A stretch of 64,000 bases of DNA, from positions 22,502 through 86,501 of the forward strand of contig JAQXVO010000004.1 of the NCBI GenBank assembly GCA_029224965.1, given 5' to 3'. The first letter of the stretch is position 1; each line of letters starts with the position of its first letter. Positions 38,228 to 45,234 of this stretch are shown one piece after another. The translations under genes were made by a program, and so were the position numbers. Under the pieces are notes generated by a model that worked only from the letters and a program-made list of their open reading frames with translations, was not told where the DNA came from and ran no database searches. This stretch comes from Lachnospiraceae bacterium (GTDB taxonomy: Bacteria; Bacillota; Clostridia; Lachnospirales; Lachnospiraceae).

Positions 38228-38557
38228 TTACTGCTGGTCAAAGGGTTTGTCGCTGACACCGTACTGGGTTTTGACGTCCATGCCTTCCTTCAGGGGAGTC
38301 ATGCAGGTCCTGACATTGGGCTCTCCGTCGACGACCATGACGCAGTCGGTACATCTGCCGATCGCACAGAAGATACCTCTGGGTTTGTGCTGCTTCATCG
38401 TATATCTGTGGACCATAACGCCGTTTGCCTTTAATGCTGCCGCAATCGGCTCGCCTTCATACCCTTTCATCTCTTTCCCGTCGTAGAGGAATGTAACGAC
38501 TTTTTTGCCTTCATTCTGCTCGCCGAGAATGGGATGCACTGCAATCCTTCCTGCCAT
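38228..38557 (-). CDS. (2Fe-2S)-binding small subunit (HcnA/SoxX type)
   Basis: A 109-residue plant-type [2Fe-2S] ferredoxin-like subunit. The true start is ATG 38557 (MAGRIAVHPIL) with AAAGGAG upstream; an in-frame TTG at 38575 is not needed. Cluster ligands are in GIFCAIGRCTDCVMVVDGEPNVRTC (quoted in part: CAIGRCTDC, then VRTC). It is the first gene of the four-gene cassette, 18 nt before the alpha subunit. A terminator-like hairpin lies in its leader. Confidence 0.88.
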   Translation of the reverse strand: MAGRIAVHPILGEQNEGKKVVTFLYDGKEMKGYEGEPIAAALKANGVMVHRYTMKQHKPRGIFCAIGRCTDCVMVVDGEPNVRTCMTPLKEGMDVKTQYGVSDKPFDQQ

Positions 38558-38577
38558 CTTTCTACTCCTTTCCAAAC

Positions 38578-38610
38578 AAAAAAGACGCCGCAGGTATTAA
38601 TTGCGACGCC
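38578..38610 (-). terminator. Leader terminator/attenuator before the dehydrogenase cassette
   Basis: On the minus strand GGCGTCGC pairs with GCGGCGTC at all eight positions (G-U allowed) and is followed by six T, then only 20 nt to the start codon at 38557. Any transcript entering the cassette from further upstream must read through it. Upstream, inverted copies of ACATTCATT (about 38664 and 38737) may be regulator sites. Confidence 0.6.
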
Positions 38611-38771
38611 TTTGTCAGATGCATGTTTGATTGATTTGTTAATCCGTATGCTAAAACGAAAGGACATTCATTGATTGTATTTTTCGGAAGTAGGAAATCT
38701 GGTTTTCTGAATCCGCTGTCACGAGCAGCTTTCAGAATGAATGTTCGTCTGTTCGAAGCAGAGGTCTGTCA

Positions 38772-39626
38772 TCAGATCTTCAGACCCAGATCATGGGCAT
38801 AGACGGCCCTCTCCTGATAGTTATCCCTGCTGATCAGCTTCTTGTACTGCCTGGGTGTCATGCCGAGATACTTGCGGAAATCCCGGATGCACTGGGCCTG
38901 ATCATAGTAGCCGAGACTGGCCGCCCAGTCGGCGGTCTTCTCATCGAAGCCGTAGTTAATGAACTCGATGGCCCGCTGAAGACGGAGAATATTGCAGAAG
39001 ATTTTCGGGGAAAAGCCCATCTCCTCCTGGAAGACCTTCCGGATATAGCGGTCGCTGTAACCGGTCTTTTCGGCGAGGTCGGAGATCCGGATCTGGCCGT
39101 CGGTCTTATAAATCATGTCACAGACCGTTTCAAATAAGGATTCCATGCCGAAGGGCTCGGGTTCGTCTTTTTTCAGCTTGGAATATTCCTTTATAAAGAA
39201 GCGGACTCGGTCCAGAAAATCTGTTTTTCCCGACAGCCCCTGGAAGTCAAAGTTCTTGGGGTAGTAGTCTTCCAGGGAGAAACGAAGACCGATCAGATCT
39301 TTCTGACGGATCGCGAGTCCGGTCGGATGGGTGCCGGGCATAAAACGAACACCGAAAAGGTCGGTGGAATCAGTGAACAGGTCATCGACCGGTGAGAGGG
39401 GAGTGCCGTTCACCCAGGCTTTCATGCCGTCCGGCTCGTAGGAAAAGATAAAGTCGATGGAGCCGTTGGGGATCATGCGTAAGGGAACGCCTTTCTTCTT
39501 AGTGATCATATAGAAGTGAGAAATCCCGGACTTCCGGTAGGATTCCTGAATGAAGCTTTCACTATTCAGAACAAAAAAGGGCTGAGTGGATCTCAGCTTC
39601 TCTCTTTTCCAGCTACGGTTTTCCAT
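38772..39626 (-). CDS. AraC family transcriptional regulator
   Basis: A 284-residue regulator. ATG 39626 is favoured because GGAG is 7 nt upstream; ATG 39644 has no ribosome site. An N-terminal sensing domain (FFVLNSES, MIPNGSIDFIFSYEPDG, FGVRFMPG) is followed by the double helix-turn-helix (RISDLAEKTGYSDRYIRKVFQEEMGFSPK and WAASLGYYDQAQCIRDFRKYLGMTPRQYKK). It lies directly upstream of the dehydrogenase cassette on the same strand and divergent from the cyclodeaminase-like gene, so it probably controls both. Confidence 0.92.
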   Translation of the reverse strand: MENRSWKREKLRSTQPFFVLNSESFIQESYRKSGISHFYMITKKKGVPLRMIPNGSIDFIFSYEPDGMKAWVNGTPLSPVDDLFTDSTDLFGVRFMPGTHPTGLAIRQKDLIGLRFSLEDYYPKNFDFQGLSGKTDFLDRVRFFIKEYSKLKKDEPEPFGMESLFETVCDMIYKTDGQIRISDLAEKTGYSDRYIRKVFQEEMGFSPKIFCNILRLQRAIEFINYGFDEKTADWAASLGYYDQAQCIRDFRKYLGMTPRQYKKLISRDNYQERAVYAHDLGLKI

Positions 39627-39847
39627 CGAATGACTCCGAATCATGGGAATGAAATTAAGGAATAAATATCTTTCTTATCATATTCTAATCAGCTGTTTTT
39701 AGCAATGAAAAGCCGGATTCTGCGCAGGCCCGGGAGCCTCAGAAAAATGTATTTTCACCACGGCCGGATCGGCAGTTCCGAAATTTACAATAATTTTCCC
39801 CATGTCAATGTGAAAATACTGTGCAAATGAAGAGGAAAGAGACAAAG
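39627..39847. promoter_or_regulatory. Divergent control region between araC-like and cyclodeaminase-like genes
   Basis: This belongs to a 369-nt gene-free gap (39627-39995). On the minus strand TTGACA (39808-39803) is a consensus -35 box for the araC-like gene. A GC-rich segment with CCGG repeats (39708-39765) could fold. I recognise no known riboswitch class. Confidence 0.35.
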
Positions 39848-39895
39848 ACGTCCAGACCGCTGGCTTGAGATCAGCTGGTGTCCGGGCGTTTTTTT
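39848..39895 (+). terminator. Terminator in the leader of the cyclodeaminase-like gene
   Basis: ACGTCC/GGGCGT outer pairing, AGACC/GGTGTC inner pairing and a GCTG/CAGC tip are followed by seven T. No plus-strand gene lies upstream in the gap, so the hairpin is 100 nt inside the probable leader of the gene at 39996. Confidence 0.65.
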
Positions 39896-39995
39896 GTATT
39901 TCTTTTTTCGTTTTTAATATTCTTTCTGGAAGAATTTCAGAGATATCTTTTTACAGTTCTTTCAGAAGAGAAAACAGGACAGGAGGAAAAAGAAT

Positions 39996-41132
39996 ATGAG
40001 TGAGTATCCGGCAGTTGACTTTCTATTTTTAAATGAAGAGGACATGGTAAAGGCTGGCGTTACTGACATGCACGGCTGCGTCGATGCCATGGAAGAGGTT
40101 TTAAAGCTTCTGGATCTGGGCGACTTCATGATGGGAGGCGAGAACCATTATTCTCACGGCACCAAGCTTGCCTTCCCTGAGGAATCTCCTTTCCCTGAAA
40201 TGCCTTCCGGCAAGGGCGAGGACAGAAGATTCATGGCAATGCCTGCCTATATCGGCGGACCCTTTGACAATGCCGGTGTGAAATGGTACGGATCCAACAT
40301 GGAGAACAAGAAGAAGGGCCTGCCCCGTTCCATCCTCATGTTTATCCTGACCGATAAGGACACCGGAGCTCCCAAGGCTTTCATGTCAGCCAATCTGATC
40401 AGTGCCTATCGTACCGGTGCAACAGCAGGTGCAGGTTTACGGCATCTGGCAAAGAAGGATTCCAAGATCGCCGGCATCTGCGGACCCGGCGTTATCGGAA
40501 GAACTACCTTTGAAGCGATCATGGATGCCTGCCCCGAGATCGAGCTTGTAAAGATCAAGGGCAGAAGTCAGAGAGGTATCGATGAGTTCACAGAATTCGC
40601 CAGGGAGAAATATCCAGATCTCAAGATCGAGAAGGTCGATACCCTGGAGGCATGTGTCCGGGATTCCGATGTGGTCGGCTTCGCAGCCACCAGCGGACAT
40701 GACCTGAGCAAGTACCCCAAGGTTGAGAAGGAATGGGTAAAGCCCGGCTGTACCATCGCCTGCCCCGGCGGCGTTGAGTTCGACAAGGACTTCCTCGTAA
40801 AGGACTGCACCCTTGCAGTGGATGCCCTTGGCCTCTATAAGGCATGGGCAAGCGAGTTCCCTTATCCTACCTATGGAAATGTCACCATGGTCGGCACCAA
40901 GTTCATGGATATGGAGCATGAGGGCCTGATCACTGATGACGATATCAAGGATGTCGGAAAGATCATTAACGGCAAGCAGAAGGCCAGAGAAAGTGATGAC
41001 GAGATCGTTATCTACTCTGTCGGCGGTATGCCGGTCGAGGATGTCGCCTGGGCTACCGTATGCTACAAGAAAGCCCTGAAGGAGGGCATCGGAACTCCGC
41101 TTCATCTCTGGGACAAGCCGCTGATGGCCTAA
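39996..41132 (+). CDS. Ornithine cyclodeaminase / mu-crystallin family protein
   Basis: A 378-residue NAD(P)-binding protein. Family features are FLNEEDMVKAGVTDM, AMPAYIGGPFDNAGVKWYGSNMENKKKGLPRSI, SAYRTGATAGAGLRHLA and the dinucleotide motif IAGICGPGVIGRTTFEAI. It exceeds the usual 320-350 residues. Family members convert ornithine to proline, reduce cyclic imines, make N-alkyl amino acids or act on amines. The exact reaction cannot be read off. Strong AGGAGG site. It is divergent from the araC-like regulator that also heads the flavin dehydrogenase cassette, which suggests a joint amino-acid or opine-like pathway. Confidence 0.85.
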   Translation: MSEYPAVDFLFLNEEDMVKAGVTDMHGCVDAMEEVLKLLDLGDFMMGGENHYSHGTKLAFPEESPFPEMPSGKGEDRRFMAMPAYIGGPFDNAGVKWYGSNMENKKKGLPRSILMFILTDKDTGAPKAFMSANLISAYRTGATAGAGLRHLAKKDSKIAGICGPGVIGRTTFEAIMDACPEIELVKIKGRSQRGIDEFTEFAREKYPDLKIEKVDTLEACVRDSDVVGFAATSGHDLSKYPKVEKEWVKPGCTIACPGGVEFDKDFLVKDCTLAVDALGLYKAWASEFPYPTYGNVTMVGTKFMDMEHEGLITDDDIKDVGKIINGKQKARESDDEIVIYSVGGMPVEDVAWATVCYKKALKEGIGTPLHLWDKPLMA

Positions 41133-41248
41133 GTCTGAGAGAAATATAGACCGGAATGAAGCCTCGGATCCAATCGAAATATGGATCGGGCTGAAGTTCA
41201 GACCGGCTGACAATTCAATTTTCCTAAAATAGTAAATTCAGGCAAGGG

Positions 41249-41282
41249 AGCCGTCGAATGGAGATCATTCGGCGGCTTTTTC
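41249..41282 (+). terminator. Terminator after the cyclodeaminase-like gene
   Basis: AGCCGTCGAATG pairs with CATTCGGCGGCT (one mismatch) over a 5-nt loop and runs into TTTTT. Confidence 0.92.
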
Positions 41283-41333
41283 ATTGAAACGCCCCAATGG
41301 TTTAAAAAGTGGGAGTTCGGAAAGGAGTACCGT

Positions 41334-41933
41334 ATGAAACACATCGTAATCACCATCGGATGCGAATACGGCGCAGGCGGTCCGCAGATCGGCCAGATGC
41401 TTGCGAAAGCACTGGGCATTGAGTATTACGACAGAGATCTTGTCGACAAGGTCGTTCAGCAGATCGGTGTAGAAAAGGACCTGGTTGAGAAGGCGGATGT
41501 GGAAAAAGGTGTCCACTATTCCTTTGATACCTCGCTTGGCCCCCGTTATGCCAACCTGACCAACCGTGTTATCTCGGCCCAGTTCCAGGTTATCCATCAG
41601 TTTGCAGAGAAATCCTCCTGTGTCATAATCGGTCGAAGTAGCGACTATATCCTGAAGGACCGGGATGATGTTCTGAACGTCTTCATCTATGCACCTGAGG
41701 AAGTACGGGTGCAGGCGGTTATGGATATGGATAAGGTCAATAAGGCCAAGGCAGAGGAAATTGTTTCCTATAATGACGAACAGAATCACGCCAGACATAA
41801 ATACATTACAGGAACCTACCGGGGCGACCGGAGAAACCGCCATATCATGATTGACAGCAGCCTCCTTGGATGGGAGAAGACCGCACAGTATCTTCTCATG
41901 CTGATCGAAATGCTTGAAGAGAAAGGAGCCTGA
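41334..41933 (+). CDS. Cytidylate-kinase-like family protein
   Basis: A 199-residue P-loop protein. The nucleotide-binding motif near the N-terminus, GCEYGAGGPQIGQMLAKALG, and YYDRDLVDKVVQQ match the cytidylate-kinase-like (AAK6) family of Clostridia, which differs from Cmk in house-keeping operons. CVIIGRSSDYIL and VFIYAPEEVRVQAVM follow the family. The phosphoryl acceptor is unknown. AAAGGAG precedes the ATG. It ends 2 nt before the permease-dehydrogenase fusion, so the two are certainly co-transcribed and likely work in the same process. Confidence 0.85.
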   Translation: MKHIVITIGCEYGAGGPQIGQMLAKALGIEYYDRDLVDKVVQQIGVEKDLVEKADVEKGVHYSFDTSLGPRYANLTNRVISAQFQVIHQFAEKSSCVIIGRSSDYILKDRDDVLNVFIYAPEEVRVQAVMDMDKVNKAKAEEIVSYNDEQNHARHKYITGTYRGDRRNRHIMIDSSLLGWEKTAQYLLMLIEMLEEKGA

Positions 41934-41935
41934 TT

Positions 41936-44614
41936 ATGAAAGAAAAAACGGATTCAAACTTCAACCGGGTCTTTAGTTCCTGGGATATTCTCGTCATAGC
42001 ATTTGGAGCCATGATCGGCTGGGGCTGGGTCGTACAGTCCGGAGACTGGATTGAGAAAGCCGGTGTTATCGGCGCCATGCTCGGATTCCTCCTTGGCGGC
42101 GTCATGATTTTCTTCATCGGTCTGACCTATGCCGAGCTGACACCGGCCATGCCGGAGTGCGGCGGCGAGCATGTCTTCTCCATGAGAGCCATGGGCCCCT
42201 ATGGTTCCTTCGTATGTACCTGGGCCATCATTTTAGGCTATGTCAGCGTCGTATGTTTCGAGGCCTGTGCCTTCCCGACCATCATTACCTATCTCTGGCC
42301 CGGCTTCCTGAAGGGCTACATGTATACGGTAGCAGGATTTGATATTTATGCATCCTGGGTAGCGGTTGCCGTGATCTTTGCTTTTCTCATTACCATCATC
42401 AATCTCATGGGTGCAAAGACCGCAGCTATCTTACAGACCATTCTTACAGTTGCCATCGGTGCAGCAGGTATTGCACTTGTTGTAGCATCTCTTTTCTCCG
42501 GAACTCCTTCCAATCTGGACGGACAGGTCTTCAACGGATCTTCTACCGGAACCATTTTCAGCAATATCGTAAGAGTCGCCGCTGTCAGTCCTTTCTTCTT
42601 CATCGGATTTGATGTTATCCCCCAGGCTGCTGAGGAAATCAACGTTCCCTTAAAGAAGATCGGAAAGATCCTTCTTCTCTCCATTATCCTGGCTATCTCC
42701 TTCTATGCATTGGTTATCTTTGCAGTCGGCTATGTCATGGATTCCAAGTCCATTGTAAATTCCTATGCAACGACCGGTCTGGTTACAGCCGATGCCATGG
42801 CAAAGGCCTTCCACAGTGAGGCCATGTCTAAGGTCATCATTATCGCCGGTATGTGTGGTATCATCACGAGCTGGAACTCCTTCATGCTGGGCGGCAGCCG
42901 TGCCATCTATTCCATGGCTGAGTCCTACATGGTTCCCCGGGCCTTTAAGAAATTAAGCCCCAAGCATAAGACTCCGACCACAGCCATCTGGCTGATCGGC
43001 ATTTTAAGTATGCTGGCTCCCTTCGCAGGACGGAAGATGCTGGTATGGGTTTCTGATGCAGGTAACTTCGGATGTGTCCTTGCCTACTTCATGGTCTCTC
43101 TTTCCTTCCTGATCTTAAGGGAAAAGGAACCCACCATGCCGAGACCCTACAAGGTTAAGTTCGGTAAGCTGGCAGGTACCCTGGCCGTTATCATGTCCGG
43201 CCTTATGCTTCTCCTCTATATCGTACCCGGATCCGGCGCAGCCCTGGCTCCTCAGGAATGGCTGATGGCAGGTCTCTGGTTTGTCCTTGGTATCTTCTTT
43301 GTTATCGGATGCAAGGCTGTCTATAAGGATAAGTTCGGCTACTATGCACCTCTCAATGCCATCATGGAAGGCAAGGAGGCTCCGGCAGAAGAGGAAGCCG
43401 GAGAGACGGCTGGAGTTGTCTGGAATGTGGAGAAGGCTCTGGAAAAGGAAGAAGCTGCTTCGGCTGAGATTCCTCTTATGGCAGAAAGCTTCAGCTACTT
43501 CCTTCCAGTCAATATCCATTTCGGAGCAGGAAAAGTAATGGAAGCCGGGAAGCTGGCCAGTGCCTATGGAAAGAAGGCCCTGATCGTCTGCGGAGGCTCC
43601 AGTGCCAAGAAGTCCGGACTTCTCGATAAGGTCAAGGGCCTGATGGAGAAGGAAGGCATGGTCTGTGAGATCTTTGATAAAGTTACGCCGAATCCGCTGA
43701 CAACGACTGCACTGGATGGAGCTAAGTTTGCGAAATCCCTTGGAGTGGAAGTTATCCTGGCCGTCGGCGGCGGAAGTGTTATGGACTGTGCCAAGGCCAT
43801 TGCCTTTATGGCAGAGAATGACGGAGATATCTCAGATTATATCTTTGGAAGAGCCGTCGGAAACAAGGCTCTGCCTCTGATCCTTATCCCGACCACCTGC
43901 GGTACCGGTTCGGAAGCCAACAGCTTTGCCGTTCTCACAGATCCGAAGACCGGCGACAAGAAGTCCCTTCGTACACCGGCCATTGTTGCCAGGGATTCGA
44001 TTGTCGATCCAGATCTCATGAAGACTATGCCTAAGAGTGTTCTGGCTTCGGTCGGCTTTGATGCCCTGTGCCACTGCATTGAGGCCTATACCGCCAGAAA
44101 TGCCCAGCCTCTGACCGATGCCCTCTGCCTATATGCAATTCCTCTGCTTGCAGAAAACCTGGTTAAGCTCTACCGGGGAGAGGAAAGTGACGATGCCTGG
44201 GCGGCACTGACACTTGGGTCTACATTTGGAGGCATGGTGATCAATACCGCCGGAGTTACTCTGGCCCATGGCATGGAGCATCCGGTCAGCGGAAAGACCA
44301 ATGCCGTTCACGGAAAAGGCCTGGCGGCGCTGGCTCCGGTCGTCCTTGATGCCGAGTATTCCTATAACCGTGTCAAGTTCGGACGTCTGGCCCGTATCCT
44401 CGGCGGCTTTACCGCAGAGGACTGCTCCGGAAAGATCCGTTCCCTGCTTCGGAAGCTGGATCTCGAGGTCAGTCTCAAGGATCTGGGCATCAAGGAGGAG
44501 GATATCCCCTGGCTCACCGAGAACTGCATGAAGGTTTCCGCAGGAAATCTCATCAATACGCCGGGAACCTATACAAAGGAAAAGATTGCAGAGCTCTATA
44601 AAGCAGCACTGTAA
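41936..44614 (+). CDS. Amino acid permease (APC) fused to iron-containing alcohol dehydrogenase
   Basis: One uninterrupted 892-codon frame. Residues 1 to about 470 are a 12-helix APC-superfamily amino acid/amine permease (SSWDILVIAFGAMIGWGW, PECGGEHVFSMRAMGPYGSFV, FFFIGFDVIPQAAEEINVPLK, SWNSFMLGGSRAIYSMAE). Residues 471-514 are an acidic Ala/Glu-rich linker. Residues 515-892 are a complete Fe-dependent alcohol dehydrogenase (IHFGAGKV, GGGSVMDCAKAIA, PTTCGTGSEANSF). Its metal ligands are intact: D709, H713, H778 (or H782) and H792. Helix count puts the enzyme in the cytosol. No ribosome site precedes the internal ATG at 43478, so a separate dehydrogenase product is not favoured. I know of no described fusion of this kind. 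Substrate unknown. Confidence 0.9.
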   Translation: MKEKTDSNFNRVFSSWDILVIAFGAMIGWGWVVQSGDWIEKAGVIGAMLGFLLGGVMIFFIGLTYAELTPAMPECGGEHVFSMRAMGPYGSFVCTWAIILGYVSVVCFEACAFPTIITYLWPGFLKGYMYTVAGFDIYASWVAVAVIFAFLITIINLMGAKTAAILQTILTVAIGAAGIALVVASLFSGTPSNLDGQVFNGSSTGTIFSNIVRVAAVSPFFFIGFDVIPQAAEEINVPLKKIGKILLLSIILAISFYALVIFAVGYVMDSKSIVNSYATTGLVTADAMAKAFHSEAMSKVIIIAGMCGIITSWNSFMLGGSRAIYSMAESYMVPRAFKKLSPKHKTPTTAIWLIGILSMLAPFAGRKMLVWVSDAGNFGCVLAYFMVSLSFLILREKEPTMPRPYKVKFGKLAGTLAVIMSGLMLLLYIVPGSGAALAPQEWLMAGLWFVLGIFFVIGCKAVYKDKFGYYAPLNAIMEGKEAPAEEEAGETAGVVWNVEKALEKEEAASAEIPLMAESFSYFLPVNIHFGAGKVMEAGKLASAYGKKALIVCGGSSAKKSGLLDKVKGLMEKEGMVCEIFDKVTPNPLTTTALDGAKFAKSLGVEVILAVGGGSVMDCAKAIAFMAENDGDISDYIFGRAVGNKALPLILIPTTCGTGSEANSFAVLTDPKTGDKKSLRTPAIVARDSIVDPDLMKTMPKSVLASVGFDALCHCIEAYTARNAQPLTDALCLYAIPLLAENLVKLYRGEESDDAWAALTLGSTFGGMVINTAGVTLAHGMEHPVSGKTNAVHGKGLAALAPVVLDAEYSYNRVKFGRLARILGGFTAEDCSGKIRSLLRKLDLEVSLKDLGIKEEDIPWLTENCMKVSAGNLINTPGTYTKEKIAELYKAAL

Positions 44615-44696
44615 TAAGCGGAATTAAAATGAATGAAGTGAAATGGAAGCCGGAGAGGCAGCAGGGAAAATTCCCTCAAAGGCTTTCCATTTGAAA

Positions 44697-44739
44697 TGAA
44701 AACCGGCAGGACTTCTCTATGGGAGATCCTGCCGATTTT
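44697..44739. terminator. Bidirectional terminator after the fusion gene
   Basis: CGGCAGGACTTCTC pairs with GGGAGATCCTGCCG (two mismatches) and is flanked by AAAA and TTTT, so it can work in both directions: for the fusion on the plus strand and for the small minus-strand gene. Confidence 0.88.
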
Positions 44740-44804
44740 CGTCTCAAATTTCAAGGCTAATCTTTCATGGCTTGTCCTTCCATGATTATGATCTGTCAGG
44801 GTCT

Positions 44805-45017
44805 TTATTTCTTCCAGACTTTCATGGGCAGAACCCGCTTCCTGTAGATCCTCTTCAGAAGGAAGACTGCGGCGATGCAGGCGACCGCTTCACCGATCGG
44901 GAAGGCCCACCACATGAGGAAGTTTGCCTTGGGTAGACAGGTGAAAATGTAGGCCAGGGGCAGAGGAATCACCAGAAGCCGTAAGAAGGAGACAACGAGA
45001 GAGCTGTTTCCGGACAT
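44805..45017 (-). CDS. Small two-helix protein resembling the C-terminus of MATE efflux pumps
   Basis: A 70-residue protein, MSGNSSLVVSFLRLLVIPLPLAYIF then LMWWAFPIGEAVACIAAVFLLKRIYRK (read in two segments). This matches the last two helices of MATE family transporters (the G-N-S...L-R...P-L and W-A-F-P-I-G-E patterns). The other ten helices are absent. Yet it keeps an AAGGAG site 6 nt before its ATG and has a terminator in its leader. It is either a decayed MATE remnant or a small membrane protein derived from one. No close relatives lie beside it. Confidence 0.5.
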   Translation of the reverse strand: MSGNSSLVVSFLRLLVIPLPLAYIFTCLPKANFLMWWAFPIGEAVACIAAVFLLKRIYRKRVLPMKVWKK

Positions 45018-45049
45018 CAGTTACTCCTTCTGCTGCTTTTCTCCAGACG

Positions 45050-45098
45050 AAAAAAACCGCAGCACGTTGGGAATGAAACGTTTACCAACGTACTGCGG
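45050..45098 (-). terminator. Leader terminator upstream of the small MATE-like gene
   Basis: CCGCAGTACGTTGG and CCAACGTGCTGCGG (minus-strand sense) pair with one mismatch and are followed by about six T, 33 nt before the start codon. No minus-strand gene lies upstream, so it can only act on the leader of the small gene or be a relic. Confidence 0.7.
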
Positions 45099-45234
45099 CT
45101 CTTTGTCCGGCATTGAAATATAAAACACTAGATATTGTTTTCGAAAGAAACTATAGCACAAAATTTTTTAGAATTGCAAGGGAGGATCTGAAATCATAAA
45201 ATAAAGGCAGGTTTAAAGAAATGGAGGACCGAAT

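Noticed and set aside
37490..38434. 314-codon plus-strand frame opposite the FAD/ferredoxin subunit
   Set aside because: Antisense to a motif-rich gene; no ribosome site.
39700..39900. Known riboswitch class upstream of the cyclodeaminase-like gene
   Set aside because: No conserved core that I recognise; only the terminator half is supported, so it is reported as a leader terminator.
41936..44614. Possibility that the permease-dehydrogenase fusion is two overlapping genes or an assembly error
   Set aside because: The frame is continuous with a protein-like linker, and the internal Met lacks a ribosome site. A sequencing check is still listed under the finding.
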